From the NCBI RefSeq assembly GCF_036946495.1, contig NZ_JAQIIX010000002.1:3224001-3288000 (forward strand): a DNA stretch of 64,000 bases, read 5' to 3'. Both the position numbers and the translations under genes were made by a program. The notes below the pieces were generated by a model. The model was not told the origin of the DNA. It saw only the letters and a program-made list of their open reading frames with translations, and searched no databases. Source of the stretch: Mycolicibacterium neoaurum. Its GTDB lineage: Bacteria > Actinomycetota > Actinomycetes > Mycobacteriales > Mycobacteriaceae. Below are positions 43,719 through 52,393 of this stretch, one piece after another; the first letter of the stretch is position 1, and every line of letters starts with the position of its first letter.

Positions 43719-44264
43719 TCACCGATCGCGCAGACAGTCCTGCGCGGCGACCAGCTCGGCTCGCATGTTCCGGTGCATCATCTGGCATGCCGCCTCGGCC
43801 AGCGCGGGGTCGATATGGGCGACGGCATCAGGCGGCACGATGACGTCGTAGTGCCGTACATAGGCGTCCAGCGCGGTGTAGAGCACACACTGTTCGGTGA
43901 CCTGTCCGGTGATGATCACCTTGCTCACCCCCAACCGGTTCAGCAGATGATCCAGCGGCGTGGCGTAGAAGGCGCTGTGTCGAACCTTGTGCAGCCGCAG
44001 GCAGTCCTTGGTCGGCAGGATCGGTTCGACCAGTTCGGGATGCGCACCGTTGCGTGCGTCGCGCACGATATCGTCCCAGACCGCGGTGAAGTCCCCGTAG
44101 TTGTCGTTGACGTAGATGACGGTGACGTCATCGCGGGCGCGGGCCCGGTGGATGAGATCGCCCAACGGTTCGATGATCTGGGCGGCGCTGGCGGCCAGCG
44201 GCTCGGCATCGGGGTGGCGGTAGTTGTTCATCATGTCCGTGACCAGGACGGCGGTGTCAGCCAT
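43719..44264 (-). CDS. Isochorismatase-family cysteine hydrolase
   Basis: A 181-residue protein. The triad residues are visible: Asp in LVTDMMNNY, Lys in HKVRHSAF and Cys in GQVTEQCVLY. Members hydrolyse nicotinamide, carbamoyl compounds or isochorismate; the Cys makes an amidase more likely. It is upstream of sseA on the same strand but sseA has its own promoter. Confidence 0.88.
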   Translation of the reverse strand: MADTAVLVTDMMNNYRHPDAEPLAASAAQIIEPLGDLIHRARARDDVTVIYVNDNYGDFTAVWDDIVRDARNGAHPELVEPILPTKDCLRLHKVRHSAFYATPLDHLLNRLGVSKVIITGQVTEQCVLYTALDAYVRHYDVIVPPDAVAHIDPALAEAACQMMHRNMRAELVAAQDCLRDR

Positions 44265-44318
44265 GGCGGGGTGATACCCGAGCCCGCGAGATCAAACGCA
44301 GGCGATTCCGGCTGCGCG

Positions 44319-44570
44319 TTAGGCGCCCAGGTTCGCGATGGCGGCGTCGAGTGCCGCGGCCTGTTCGGTGAGCTCGTGCTCGGAGGGATCGGCCGAAAGC
44401 AGCGTCTCGACGAGCTGCGGGCGCGACGTGCAGGTCAGCGCGCCACGGTATTCATCGGAATCCAGCGCCGCGGGCGAGATCACGGCGGTGCGGCCTTCCA
44501 CGAGGACCAGGAGGGCTTCGGCGTCATCGGATTCGAGCAGTCGGCGGATGTCATCGGGGGTGATCGTCAT
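44319..44570 (-). CDS. Small hypothetical protein
   Basis: An 83-residue protein: TITPDDIRRLLESDDAEALL, then a short beta stretch (LVLVEGRTAVISP) and a helical end rich in Ala, Glu and Leu. No family recognised. ATG 44570 preferred over 44606. It lies between maf and the cysteine hydrolase, all in the same direction. Confidence 0.6.
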   Translation of the reverse strand: MTITPDDIRRLLESDDAEALLVLVEGRTAVISPAALDSDEYRGALTCTSRPQLVETLLSADPSEHELTEQAAALDAAIANLGA

Positions 44571-44646
44571 GACAGGGCTATGCCCGGCCCGCCGCCGATC
44601 ATGCATGCCAGATGTGCGTGCGGGTGCGGAAATTCAGGCGTCCACG

Positions 44647-45297
44647 TCAGCGGCCGCCGGTGAATCCGTTGTCCTGCCACAGCGCGGCCACCGATATGCC
44701 CAGTGCGGCCAACAGCTTTCGCACCAGCGGAAGGCTGATGCCGATCACGTTCGACGGGTCACCCTCGATCCGTTCGACGAACCAGCCGCCGAGCCCGTCG
44801 AGGGTGAACGCGCCCGCCACGTACAGCGGTTCGCCGGTGTCCAGGTAGGCCTGCAGCTCGGCATCGGTGGGCGTACCGAAATGCAGGGTGGTGGTCCCGG
44901 TCTGCTGCACGCGATCGGCAACCACGCCGTCGCGCACCCGCAGCACGGTGTGGCCGGTGTGCAGCAGACCGGTGCGGCCCGCGGACGCCCGCCACTGTCG
45001 TTCAGCGGCCGCCGCGGTCCCCGGCTTGCCGCTCAGCGCGCCGTCGACCTCGAGCATCGAATCGCAGCCCACCACAACGCAATCGGCGGTGATCGCGGGA
45101 TCGAGCAGCTCGACGACACGCTCGGCCTTGGCGGCGGCCAGTGCGGCGACCACCTCGCGCGGACCAGAGCCGGACAGCCGCGCGATGATGGCGTCCTCGT
45201 CGACATCGGAGACCACGACCAGCGGGTCGACCCCGGCCGACCGCAGCACCCCGAGCCGGCCCGAGGAGGCCGAACCCAGGACCAGCCGCGTCGTCAC
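44647..45297 (-). CDS. maf: Maf-like nucleoside triphosphate pyrophosphatase
   Basis: A 216-residue protein. LVLGSASSGRLGVLRSAG is the Maf signature and VVVGCDSMLEVDG the catalytic Asp region. It removes non-canonical or excess NTPs and links to septum formation. GTG 45297 overlaps the accE5 stop (GTGA), as in the Rv3282-Rv3281 pair. The frame extends further upstream but only into accE5. Confidence 0.9.
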   Translation of the reverse strand: MTTRLVLGSASSGRLGVLRSAGVDPLVVVSDVDEDAIIARLSGSGPREVVAALAAAKAERVVELLDPAITADCVVVGCDSMLEVDGALSGKPGTAAAAERQWRASAGRTGLLHTGHTVLRVRDGVVADRVQQTGTTTLHFGTPTDAELQAYLDTGEPLYVAGAFTLDGLGGWFVERIEGDPSNVIGISLPLVRKLLAALGISVAALWQDNGFTGGR

Positions 45298-45575
45298 CTG
45301 CGCATGTGGGTCCGCTCCAACAGCGTGATCCGCTGCCAGGAGTGGCTCTGGTACCGCAGCTTGTCCACCGGGTGGCCCCACAGGTTGAGCTCCTGGGGGC
45401 CCGGTTCACCGGGACCGGTTCCGCCGGCCGCCGACAGCACCGCGACCAGGGCCGCGAGCTCCTCGTCGGACGGCTCGCCCTTGACCACCCGGAACTCGGG
45501 CACCGGAGGTGCCGGGTCGTCGATGGTCATATCTCGCGGATCGCTGACTTCGACGATATCGACGTCGTGGCTCAT
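45294..45575 (-). CDS. accE5: Acyl-CoA carboxylase epsilon subunit
   Basis: A 93-residue protein: an acidic N-terminus, then FRVVKGEPSDEELAALVAVL, the actinobacterial epsilon-subunit motif, and a C-terminal tail rich in Trp and Arg (SHSWQRITLLERTHMRR). It bridges AccA3 and AccD5 in the propionyl/acetyl-CoA carboxylase. It sits 47 bases downstream of accD5 and overlaps maf. Confidence 0.92.
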   Translation of the reverse strand: MSHDVDIVEVSDPRDMTIDDPAPPVPEFRVVKGEPSDEELAALVAVLSAAGGTGPGEPGPQELNLWGHPVDKLRYQSHSWQRITLLERTHMRR

Positions 45576-45622
45576 GAAAGTCCTTCTCGCAGAGGGCCTG
45601 TCGCGGGTTGGTCCGAGGACTC

Positions 45623-47251
45623 TTACAGCGGGATGTTGCCGTGCTTCTTCGGCGGCACCTGGCTGATCTTGCGCTCCAGCAGGCGCAGCGAGGTCGCCAC
45701 GTAACCGCGGGTGTGCGACGGCGGGATGACCGCGTCGACATAACCGCGCTCGGCGGCGATGTAGGGGTTCACCAGGGTGTCCTCATAGGACTGCTGCAGC
45801 TCCAGGCGCAGGGCGTCGACATCTTCACCCTCCTGGGCCGCCTTCTTCAGCTCCTGGCGGTAGACGAAGCCGACCGCGCCGGAGGCGCCCATGACGGCGA
45901 TCTGGGCCGTCGGCCAGGCCACCACCACGTCGGCGCCCATGTCCTTGGAGCCCATCACGCAGTACGCGCCGCCGTAGGACTTGCGGGTGATCACGGTGAT
46001 CTTGGGTACGGTCGCCTCGCCGTAGGCGTACAGCAGCTTGGCGCCGCGGCGGATGATGCCGTTGTACTCCTGGCCGGTGCCCGGCAGGAAGCCCGGCACG
46101 TCGACCAGCAGCACGATCGGGATGTTGAAGCAGTCACAGGTCCGGATGAACCGGGCGGCCTTCTCCGAGGCGTTGATGTCCAGGCAGCCGGCGAACTGGG
46201 TCGGCTGGTTGGCCACGATGCCGACGGTGCGACCGTCGACCCGTCCGTAGCCGACGATGATGTTCTGCGCGTAACCGGCCTGGATCTCCAGGAACTCGTC
46301 GTCGTCGAGGATGCGCGAGATGACCTCGTGCATGTCGTAGGGCTGGTTCGGCGAGTCGGGGATCAGGGTGTCGAGCTCGATGTCCTCATCGGTGAGGTTG
46401 TCCTCGATGGCGCCCGGGTGCGGCGGCGCCGGGTAGCGCGGCGGATCGGCGTAGTTGTTGGCGGGCAGGTAGCTCAGCAGGTCACGGACATAGTCCAGGG
46501 CGTCCTGTTCGCCGGAGGCCACGTAGTGCACGGTGCCGGACTTGGACATGTGGGTCTGGGCGCCGCCCAGCTCCTCCATGGTGACGTCCTCGCCGGTGAC
46601 GGTCTTGATGACATCGGGACCGGTGATGAACATCTGGCTGGTCTGGTCGACCATGATGACGAAGTCGGTCAGCGCGGGGGAGTACACGTGGCCGCCGGCC
46701 GCGGCGCCCATGATGAGCGAGATCTGCGGGATGACGCCCGAGGCCTTGATGTTGTTGTGGAAGATCCGGCTGTACAGGCCGAGGGAGACCACGCCCTCCT
46801 GGATGCGCGCGCCCGCGCCGTCGTTGATGCCGATCAGCGGGCGGCCGGTCTTGATGGCCAGTTCCTGGACCTTGACGATCTTCTCGCCGTAGACCTCACC
46901 GAGGCTGCCGCCGAAGACGGTGGCGTCCTGGCTGAAGATGCAGACCTCGCGGCCGTCGATGGTGCCGTAGCCGGTCACCACACCGTCACCGAGCGGGCGG
47001 TTGGACTCCAGTCCGAAGTTGGTGCTGCGGTGGCGTGCCAGCGCATCGAGTTCGACGAAGGAATCCTCATCCAGCAGTGCGTAGATGCGTTCGCGGGCGG
47101 TCAGCTTGCCCTTGGCGTGCACCTTCTCGACCGCGGCCTCACCGACCGGGTGCAGCGCCTCTTCGGCGCGCTTGCGCAGGTCGGCCAGCTTGCCGGCCGT
47201 GGTGTGGATATCGATTACGTGCTCTGCCGCCGGCTCGATAGTGCTCGTCAT
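45623..47251 (-). CDS. accD5: Propionyl-CoA carboxylase beta subunit (carboxyltransferase)
   Basis: A 542-residue carboxyltransferase that moves the carboxyl group from biotin of AccA3 to propionyl-CoA (also acetyl-CoA), making methylmalonyl-CoA for branched lipids. VGEAAVEKVHAKGKLTARER is the start of the family core; both crotonase-like halves have their Gly-rich oxyanion motifs (GGSLGEVYGEK, SYGGAYCVMGSK). TAGCAT (47260-47265, minus strand) lies 8 bases before ATG 47251. BirA, next to accD5 in M. tuberculosis, is not here. Confidence 0.96.
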   Translation of the reverse strand: MTSTIEPAAEHVIDIHTTAGKLADLRKRAEEALHPVGEAAVEKVHAKGKLTARERIYALLDEDSFVELDALARHRSTNFGLESNRPLGDGVVTGYGTIDGREVCIFSQDATVFGGSLGEVYGEKIVKVQELAIKTGRPLIGINDGAGARIQEGVVSLGLYSRIFHNNIKASGVIPQISLIMGAAAGGHVYSPALTDFVIMVDQTSQMFITGPDVIKTVTGEDVTMEELGGAQTHMSKSGTVHYVASGEQDALDYVRDLLSYLPANNYADPPRYPAPPHPGAIEDNLTDEDIELDTLIPDSPNQPYDMHEVISRILDDDEFLEIQAGYAQNIIVGYGRVDGRTVGIVANQPTQFAGCLDINASEKAARFIRTCDCFNIPIVLLVDVPGFLPGTGQEYNGIIRRGAKLLYAYGEATVPKITVITRKSYGGAYCVMGSKDMGADVVVAWPTAQIAVMGASGAVGFVYRQELKKAAQEGEDVDALRLELQQSYEDTLVNPYIAAERGYVDAVIPPSHTRGYVATSLRLLERKISQVPPKKHGNIPL

Positions 47252-47340
47252 GGGTAGCGATGCTAGCTGTACTTCTAAGAACTGCATAAGAGAGGTCGCA
47301 GTTAGGCCATCGTGTCTCCTCCGGCGGCGAAGCTGATCCG

Positions 47341-49023
47341 GTGCCGACGACCGATCAGAACCGTGACTGCATCGCCGCCATGCTGCTCGATCGCCGCGGC
47401 GATACCCACCCCGGCCTGCGCACTCGTGAACAGGACTGGACCTGGGACGAGGTGGTCGCCGAGTCGGTTGCCAGGGCCCGGCTGGGTCGGGCGCTGTTGG
47501 CCGACAAGCCCGACATGGCGCCGCATATCGGGGTGCTGCTGCCCAATGTCGCCGACTTCGTGTTCTGGTTGGGCGCCGCGGCGCTGGGCGGGATGACCGT
47601 GGTGGGCATCAACCCGACCCGCGGGGACGCCGAGATGGCGGCCGAGATCGCTCACGCCGACTGCCGGCTGATCATCACCGACTCCGAAGGCGCCACCCGA
47701 CTGGCGGCGCTGGGTCTGGAGCTGCCGGCGGACCAGATACTCGTCGTCGGCGACGCGTCCTACCGCGCCATGCTCGATGCGCATCGGGGCGACCCGGCGC
47801 CCTCCGGTCCCGACACCGTGGGCGCAGACACCCTGATGCTGTTGTTGTTCACCTCCGGGACCACCGGTGCGTCGAAGGCGGTGCGCTGCACGCAGGGTCG
47901 GCTGGCCCGCATCGCCTACGCCGCTCGCGACAAGTACGGCCACCGGCGTACGGACGTCGAGTACTGCAGTATGCCGCTGTTCCACGGCAACGCGATCATG
48001 GCGCTGTGGGCGCCCGCGCTGTCGGTGGGGGCGACGGTCTGCCTGGCGCCGTCGTTCTCCGCGTCCGGATTCCTTTCCGACGTGCGCTATTTCGGAGCCA
48101 CCTTCTTCACCTATGTCGGTAAGGCGCTGGGATATCTGATGGCCACACCCGAGCGCGACGATGATGCCGACAACCCACTGGAGCGTGGATTCGGCACCGA
48201 GGCCTCCCCGGACGATCAGGTCCGGTTCCGGCGTCGGTTCGGCGCCGAACTCCACGAGGGTTACGGTTCCAGCGAGGGCGGCGGGGCGGTGGTCCTCGCC
48301 CCGGACGCTCCCGCGGGAGCACTGGGCCGCCCCGCGCACGACGGCGTGGCCATCGTCGACCCCGTGACGCTGCGTGACTGCGCGCCCGCGCTACTCGACG
48401 GCTTCGGACGCGTACGCAACCCCGACGAGGCGGTCGGTGAGATCGTCGACAAGTTCGGCACCCGCAGCTTCGAGGGCTACTACAAGAACGACGCGGCCGA
48501 TGCCGAACGCATCCGACACGGCTGGTACTGGACCGGGGACCTCGGCTACCTCGACGAAGCGGGGTTCATCTATTTCGCGGGCAGACGCGGGGACTGGATC
48601 CGGGTGGACGGCGAGAATCTGTCCGCCCTCACCATCGAGCATGTACTGCGCCGCCACCCCGCAGTGATCGCGGCGGCGGCCTATGCGGTGCCCGACCCGC
48701 GCTCCGGCGATCAGGTGATGGCCGCCGTCGAGGTGGCCCGGCCCGCGGATTTCGACGCCGCGGCGTTCGCCGAGTACCTGAGCGGCCAGCCCGATCTCGG
48801 GGCGAAGGCCGTCCCGAGACTGCTGCGGGTCTCGGCCCGGCTACCGATGACCGGTTCCAACAAGATCGTCAAACACGAGCTCCAGCAACAGCGTTGGCGT
48901 ACCGACGAGGATGTGTACCGATGGTCGGGACACCGGCCGGTGGTGTTCGAGCTGCTCGACGCAGAGGGTAGACATGCCCTGGATGCGGAGTTCGGCGACC
49001 ACGGCAGGCAGGCACGCGCCTGA
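47341..49023 (+). CDS. Fatty-acyl-CoA synthetase (FadD-type)
   Basis: A 560-residue adenylate-forming enzyme. LLLFTSGTTGASKAVRCTQG is the P-loop motif A3, followed by GYGSSEGGG (A5), GWYWTGDLGYLDEAG (A7) and GSNKIVKHEL with the C-terminal catalytic Lys. It activates fatty or steroid side-chain acids to CoA thioesters. It resembles FadD1/FadD17 of M. tuberculosis, which fits the neighbouring KshA-like gene. GTG 47341 is divergent from accD5 across 89 bases. Confidence 0.88.
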   Translation: MPTTDQNRDCIAAMLLDRRGDTHPGLRTREQDWTWDEVVAESVARARLGRALLADKPDMAPHIGVLLPNVADFVFWLGAAALGGMTVVGINPTRGDAEMAAEIAHADCRLIITDSEGATRLAALGLELPADQILVVGDASYRAMLDAHRGDPAPSGPDTVGADTLMLLLFTSGTTGASKAVRCTQGRLARIAYAARDKYGHRRTDVEYCSMPLFHGNAIMALWAPALSVGATVCLAPSFSASGFLSDVRYFGATFFTYVGKALGYLMATPERDDDADNPLERGFGTEASPDDQVRFRRRFGAELHEGYGSSEGGGAVVLAPDAPAGALGRPAHDGVAIVDPVTLRDCAPALLDGFGRVRNPDEAVGEIVDKFGTRSFEGYYKNDAADAERIRHGWYWTGDLGYLDEAGFIYFAGRRGDWIRVDGENLSALTIEHVLRRHPAVIAAAAYAVPDPRSGDQVMAAVEVARPADFDAAAFAEYLSGQPDLGAKAVPRLLRVSARLPMTGSNKIVKHELQQQRWRTDEDVYRWSGHRPVVFELLDAEGRHALDAEFGDHGRQARA

Positions 49024-49077
49024 GCGGTGTCGGGCGATCTCGCCGCAACCGGGAAGCGAACGTGCTAGGCAGATCTG

Positions 49078-50220
49078 ATGACCGATATCCGCGAGATCGA
49101 CGCCGGCGCCGCGATGACGAGGTTCGCCCGTGGCTGGCACTGCCTCGGGCTGGCCGAGACCTTCCGCGACGGGCGACCGCACGGTATCGAAGCGTTTGGT
49201 TCCAAGCTGGTGGTCTTCGCTGATGCCGCCGGGGCCCTGCACGTGCTCGACGCGTACTGCAGGCATATGGGCGGTGACCTCTCCCGCGGCTCGATCAAGG
49301 ACGACACGCTGGCCTGTCCGTTCCACGACTGGCGCTGGCGTGCCGACGGTAGATGCGCGCTGGTGCCCTACGCCAAGCGGACCCCGCGGCTGGCGCGCAC
49401 CCGGGCATGGGAGACCCGCGAGGTGAACGGGCAGCTGCTGGTCTGGCACGATCCCGAGGGCTCGACGCCGCCCGCGGAGCTGCTGCCGCCGACCATCGAG
49501 GGCTATCCCGAGGGGCGATGGTCGCCGTGGCAGTGGAACTCGGTGTTGATCGAGGGTTCGCACTGTCGCGAAATCGTGGACAACAACGTCGACATGGCGC
49601 ATTTCTTCTACATCCACCACGCCTATCCGACGTTCTTCAAGAACGTCATCGAGGGGCACACCGCAAGTCAGTTCATGGAGTCCAAACCCCGACCGGATTA
49701 CATCGCCGACCCCGAAAAGCTCTGGGAAGGAACGTATCTGCGATCGGAGGCCACCTACTTCGGTCCTGCGTACATGATCAATTGGTTGCACAACGACCTG
49801 GCGCCAGGATTCACCGTGGAGGTGGCGCTGATCAACTGCCACTACCCGGTGTCCCACGATTCGTTCGTCCTGCAGTGGGGTGTGGCGGTGCAACAGATGC
49901 CCGGTCTGCCCGCCGACAAGGCCGCCAAGCTGGCCGGCGCGATGAGCCGGTCCTTCGGCGAGGGGTTCATGGAGGATGTCGAGATCTGGCGGCACAAGAC
50001 CAGGATCGAGAACCCGCTGCTCACCGAGGAGGACGGTGCGGTCTATCAACACCGCCGCTGGTACGAGCAGTTCTACGTCGACTCCGCCGATGTCACGACC
50101 GATATGACCGACCGGTTCGAGCTGGAGATCGACACCACCCACGCCTATGGGATCTGGGCCGAGGAGGTGGCCGAGAATCTGGCCGGGCTGGCGCAGGCCG
50201 GTCGCGGTTCGACGGCGTAA
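49078..50220 (+). CDS. KshA-type Rieske oxygenase (3-ketosteroid 9-alpha-hydroxylase oxygenase)
   Basis: A 380-residue Rieske non-haem iron oxygenase. Cys61, His63, Cys80 and His83 bind the [2Fe-2S] cluster (CRHMGG, CPFHDW); His175 and His180 in NNVDMAHFFYIHH bind the mononuclear iron. The sequence is strongly KshA-like (RGWHCLGLAE, YCRHMGGDLS), the enzyme that opens ring B of steroids with reductase KshB. It lies 54 bases after the FadD gene. No other steroid genes are close, so this may be a paralogue with another sterol substrate. Confidence 0.88.
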   Translation: MTDIREIDAGAAMTRFARGWHCLGLAETFRDGRPHGIEAFGSKLVVFADAAGALHVLDAYCRHMGGDLSRGSIKDDTLACPFHDWRWRADGRCALVPYAKRTPRLARTRAWETREVNGQLLVWHDPEGSTPPAELLPPTIEGYPEGRWSPWQWNSVLIEGSHCREIVDNNVDMAHFFYIHHAYPTFFKNVIEGHTASQFMESKPRPDYIADPEKLWEGTYLRSEATYFGPAYMINWLHNDLAPGFTVEVALINCHYPVSHDSFVLQWGVAVQQMPGLPADKAAKLAGAMSRSFGEGFMEDVEIWRHKTRIENPLLTEEDGAVYQHRRWYEQFYVDSADVTTDMTDRFELEIDTTHAYGIWAEEVAENLAGLAQAGRGSTA

Positions 50221-50252
50221 CGGGGCATGCACCGGCCAACGGCCCTGTCTTT

Positions 50253-50272
50253 GCCGACCCGATCGGGTCGGC
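50253..50272 (+). terminator. Hairpin after the KshA-like gene
   Basis: GCCGACCC-GATC-GGGTCGGC: an 8-bp perfect stem with a GATC loop, 33 bases after the stop, without a T-run. Confidence 0.6.
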
Positions 50273-50432
50273 TGGCGGGTGCCGGGTCTGCGTGGTGAAC
50301 TGGGTCGGCTAACGTCACGGGGGCACCCCGGCGTCGAGTGAAAGGGCTGACGAGTTTGAGCCTGCAGGCGGCGCCACGTGGCGAAGCGGTGCGGTGTTCG
50401 CTGGGTGACCCATCAGCAATTGACGCTTTTGA

Positions 50433-50438
50433 TAAATT
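50433..50438 (+). promoter_or_regulatory. -10 box of the polysaccharide cluster
   Basis: TAAATT within TTTTGATAAATTCC fits TANNNT and stands out as an AT-rich patch. The expected leader is about 55 bases, with AGGAGGA 7 bases before the GTG 50498. It would start the five-gene glycosyltransferase-flippase operon. Confidence 0.45.
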
Positions 50439-50497
50439 CCGGGGCGTCCAGATGCACCGCCGCGGTCGGTGTGCCGGCTATTCAGGAGGATTCGTTC

Positions 50498-51661
50498 GTG
50501 TCTGACGACCGCAGCGGAGCCCCGCGGCGTTTCGACGGTGTCGACGGCCCGCGGGTGGCGATCGCGCACGACTACCTCACTCAGCGCGGTGGCGCCGAGA
50601 AGGTGGTGCTCTCGATGAGCAAGGCCTTCCCCGACGCCCCGATCTACACGCTGCTCTACGACCCGGCGGGCACCTATCCGGAATTCGCCGAGCGCGATGT
50701 GCGGGTGTCCCCGCTGAACCGGATGTCGCTGTTCCGCAAGCACCACCGGGCCGCGCTGCCGGTACTGCCGTTCGCGGCCAGTGCGATGTTCGTCGACGCC
50801 GACGTCGTGGTCACCAGCAGCAGCGGCTGGGCGCACGGGTTTCGTACCAACGGCGCCAAACTGGTGCACTGCCACACCCCGGCGCACTGGCTCTACGCCC
50901 TGGAGCACTACCTCAAGCCCGACGGCGACAAACTCAAGCGCGCCGTGTTGAAGGTCGGCTCGCCGGCGCTGCGGTCATGGGATCAGCGCGCCGCCACCAC
51001 CGTGGACCGCTACCTGGCGGTGTCGACCGCCATCAAGGACCGGATCCAGACCGCCTACGGTATCGACGCCGGTGTGCTGCCGTCGCCGATCTCCATGCGC
51101 CCGGATGCCCCCGCCGAACCGGTGCCCGAGGTGGCGCACTGGCTCACCGATGGCGGCGAGCCCTTCTATCTGTGCGTCTCCCGCCTGATGGCCTACAAGA
51201 ACGTCGACGCCGTCGTCGGCGCCTTCGCCCACACCGACCGCCGGCTCGTCGTCGTCGGGCACGGACCGGAGGCGGCCCGGCTGGAGCGGCTCAAGACGCC
51301 CAATGTCGCCCTGCTCTCGGCGCTCACCGACGGACAGATGGCCTGGCTCTATCAATCCTGCCGAGCGCTGATCGCGGCCAGCTACGAGGACTTCGGGCTG
51401 ACGCCCATCGAGGCCGCGGTATCCGGCAAGCCCAGTGTGGTGTTGCGATGGGGCGGATTCCTGGACACCGTCGTCGAAGGCAGCACCGGGGTCTTCTTCG
51501 ACCGACCCGAGCCCGCCGCCATCGCCGAGGCGCTGGACCGCTTCGAAGCCGGTGAGTTCGACCCCGACAGGTTGCGGGCGCACGCCGAGCGCTTCACCGA
51601 GGCGCGCTATGCGGAGTCGCTGTACGCCGCCGTCGACGAGATCGTGACCCGAACCAGGTGA
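50498..51661 (+). CDS. GT4-family glycosyltransferase (mannosyltransferase-like)
   Basis: A 387-residue GT-B enzyme. It starts VAIAHDYLTQRGGAEKVVL, as in WbaZ-like mannosyltransferases, and has YEDFGLTPIEAAVSGKP, the EX7E nucleotide-sugar motif. GTG 50498 has a strong AGGAGGA upstream. It is the first gene of the operon that includes a hexapeptide acetyltransferase, two further glycosyltransferases and a flippase, so it probably adds a sugar to a lipid-linked repeat unit. The donor is not provable. Confidence 0.87.
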   Translation: MSDDRSGAPRRFDGVDGPRVAIAHDYLTQRGGAEKVVLSMSKAFPDAPIYTLLYDPAGTYPEFAERDVRVSPLNRMSLFRKHHRAALPVLPFAASAMFVDADVVVTSSSGWAHGFRTNGAKLVHCHTPAHWLYALEHYLKPDGDKLKRAVLKVGSPALRSWDQRAATTVDRYLAVSTAIKDRIQTAYGIDAGVLPSPISMRPDAPAEPVPEVAHWLTDGGEPFYLCVSRLMAYKNVDAVVGAFAHTDRRLVVVGHGPEAARLERLKTPNVALLSALTDGQMAWLYQSCRALIAASYEDFGLTPIEAAVSGKPSVVLRWGGFLDTVVEGSTGVFFDRPEPAAIAEALDRFEAGEFDPDRLRAHAERFTEARYAESLYAAVDEIVTRTR

Positions 51662-51715
51662 CACCACGGCCCGGATGGCTATGGTGGACGCGCAATCGCA
51701 AAGGAGCACATACCC

Positions 51716-52393
51716 ATGACCGGAGTACCCGCGTCGGCTGATCCGGAAGACGTGGCCCGCAAGCTGGCCGCCGCTCCGGCGCTGCACATGCCACCGCCGC
51801 CGGAGTGGATTCTCGACGAGAACAACCGCGTCATCGATTACAAGATGCAGGGGATGACCCGGTTCCGGAAGATCCGCAACCGGCTCGGCGAGCTGTTCTT
51901 CAACAGCTTCATCACCTACATCCCTTCGCACACCATCCGGCAGGGCTACCTACGGCTGATGGGCGCGCGGATCGGTAAGCGATCGTCCATCCTGCGCGGC
52001 ACCACCGTCCTGGACATCGAATTCCTCACCATCGGCGACGGGGTCGCCATCGGTTTCCGCTGCCTGCTGGACTCCCGAGCCGGGCTCTACATCGGCAACA
52101 ACGTGACGATCGCCAGCGATGTGCATTTCATCGGCGGCGGCCATGACATCAACCACCCCGACTTCCTACCGGTCCCGATCCCGACCGTCGTCCAGGACTA
52201 CGTGTGGATCGCCAGCCGCGCCATGGTGCTGCCGTCGCTGATCGGCCGCGGCGCGGTGGTGGCCGCGCACGCGGTGGTGAACAAGGATGTCGCCGAACTC
52301 GACATCGTCGGCGGTGTGCCCGCCAAGGTGATCGGCAAGCGGCCCGCCGAATCGTTGGGCTACACCAACAATCACCGCCCGCTGTTCTACTGA
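51716..52393 (+). CDS. Hexapeptide-repeat O-acetyltransferase
   Basis: A 225-residue left-handed beta-helix protein. Hexapeptide repeats run from about residue 85 to 195 (IGKRSSILRGTTVLDIEFLT), and the catalytic His is in HFIGGGHDIN. Such WcaF/NodL-like enzymes acetylate sugars of exopolysaccharides or O-antigen. It is followed by a glycosyltransferase in TGATG overlap. A distinct N-terminal extension (about 60 residues) may be membrane-associated. Confidence 0.85.
   Translation: MTGVPASADPEDVARKLAAAPALHMPPPPEWILDENNRVIDYKMQGMTRFRKIRNRLGELFFNSFITYIPSHTIRQGYLRLMGARIGKRSSILRGTTVLDIEFLTIGDGVAIGFRCLLDSRAGLYIGNNVTIASDVHFIGGGHDINHPDFLPVPIPTVVQDYVWIASRAMVLPSLIGRGAVVAAHAVVNKDVAELDIVGGVPAKVIGKRPAESLGYTNNHRPLFY

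Noticed and set aside
45608..47257. 549-codon open frame on the plus strand, opposite accD5
   Set aside because: Same antisense effect: it covers exactly the accD5 gene and has a low-complexity Val/Asp/Gly/Leu composition.
49042..49070. Possible KstR site upstream of the KshA-like gene (GAACGTGCTAG)
   Set aside because: It matches only one half of the AAC-N2-GTT core and lacks the flanking T/A symmetry.
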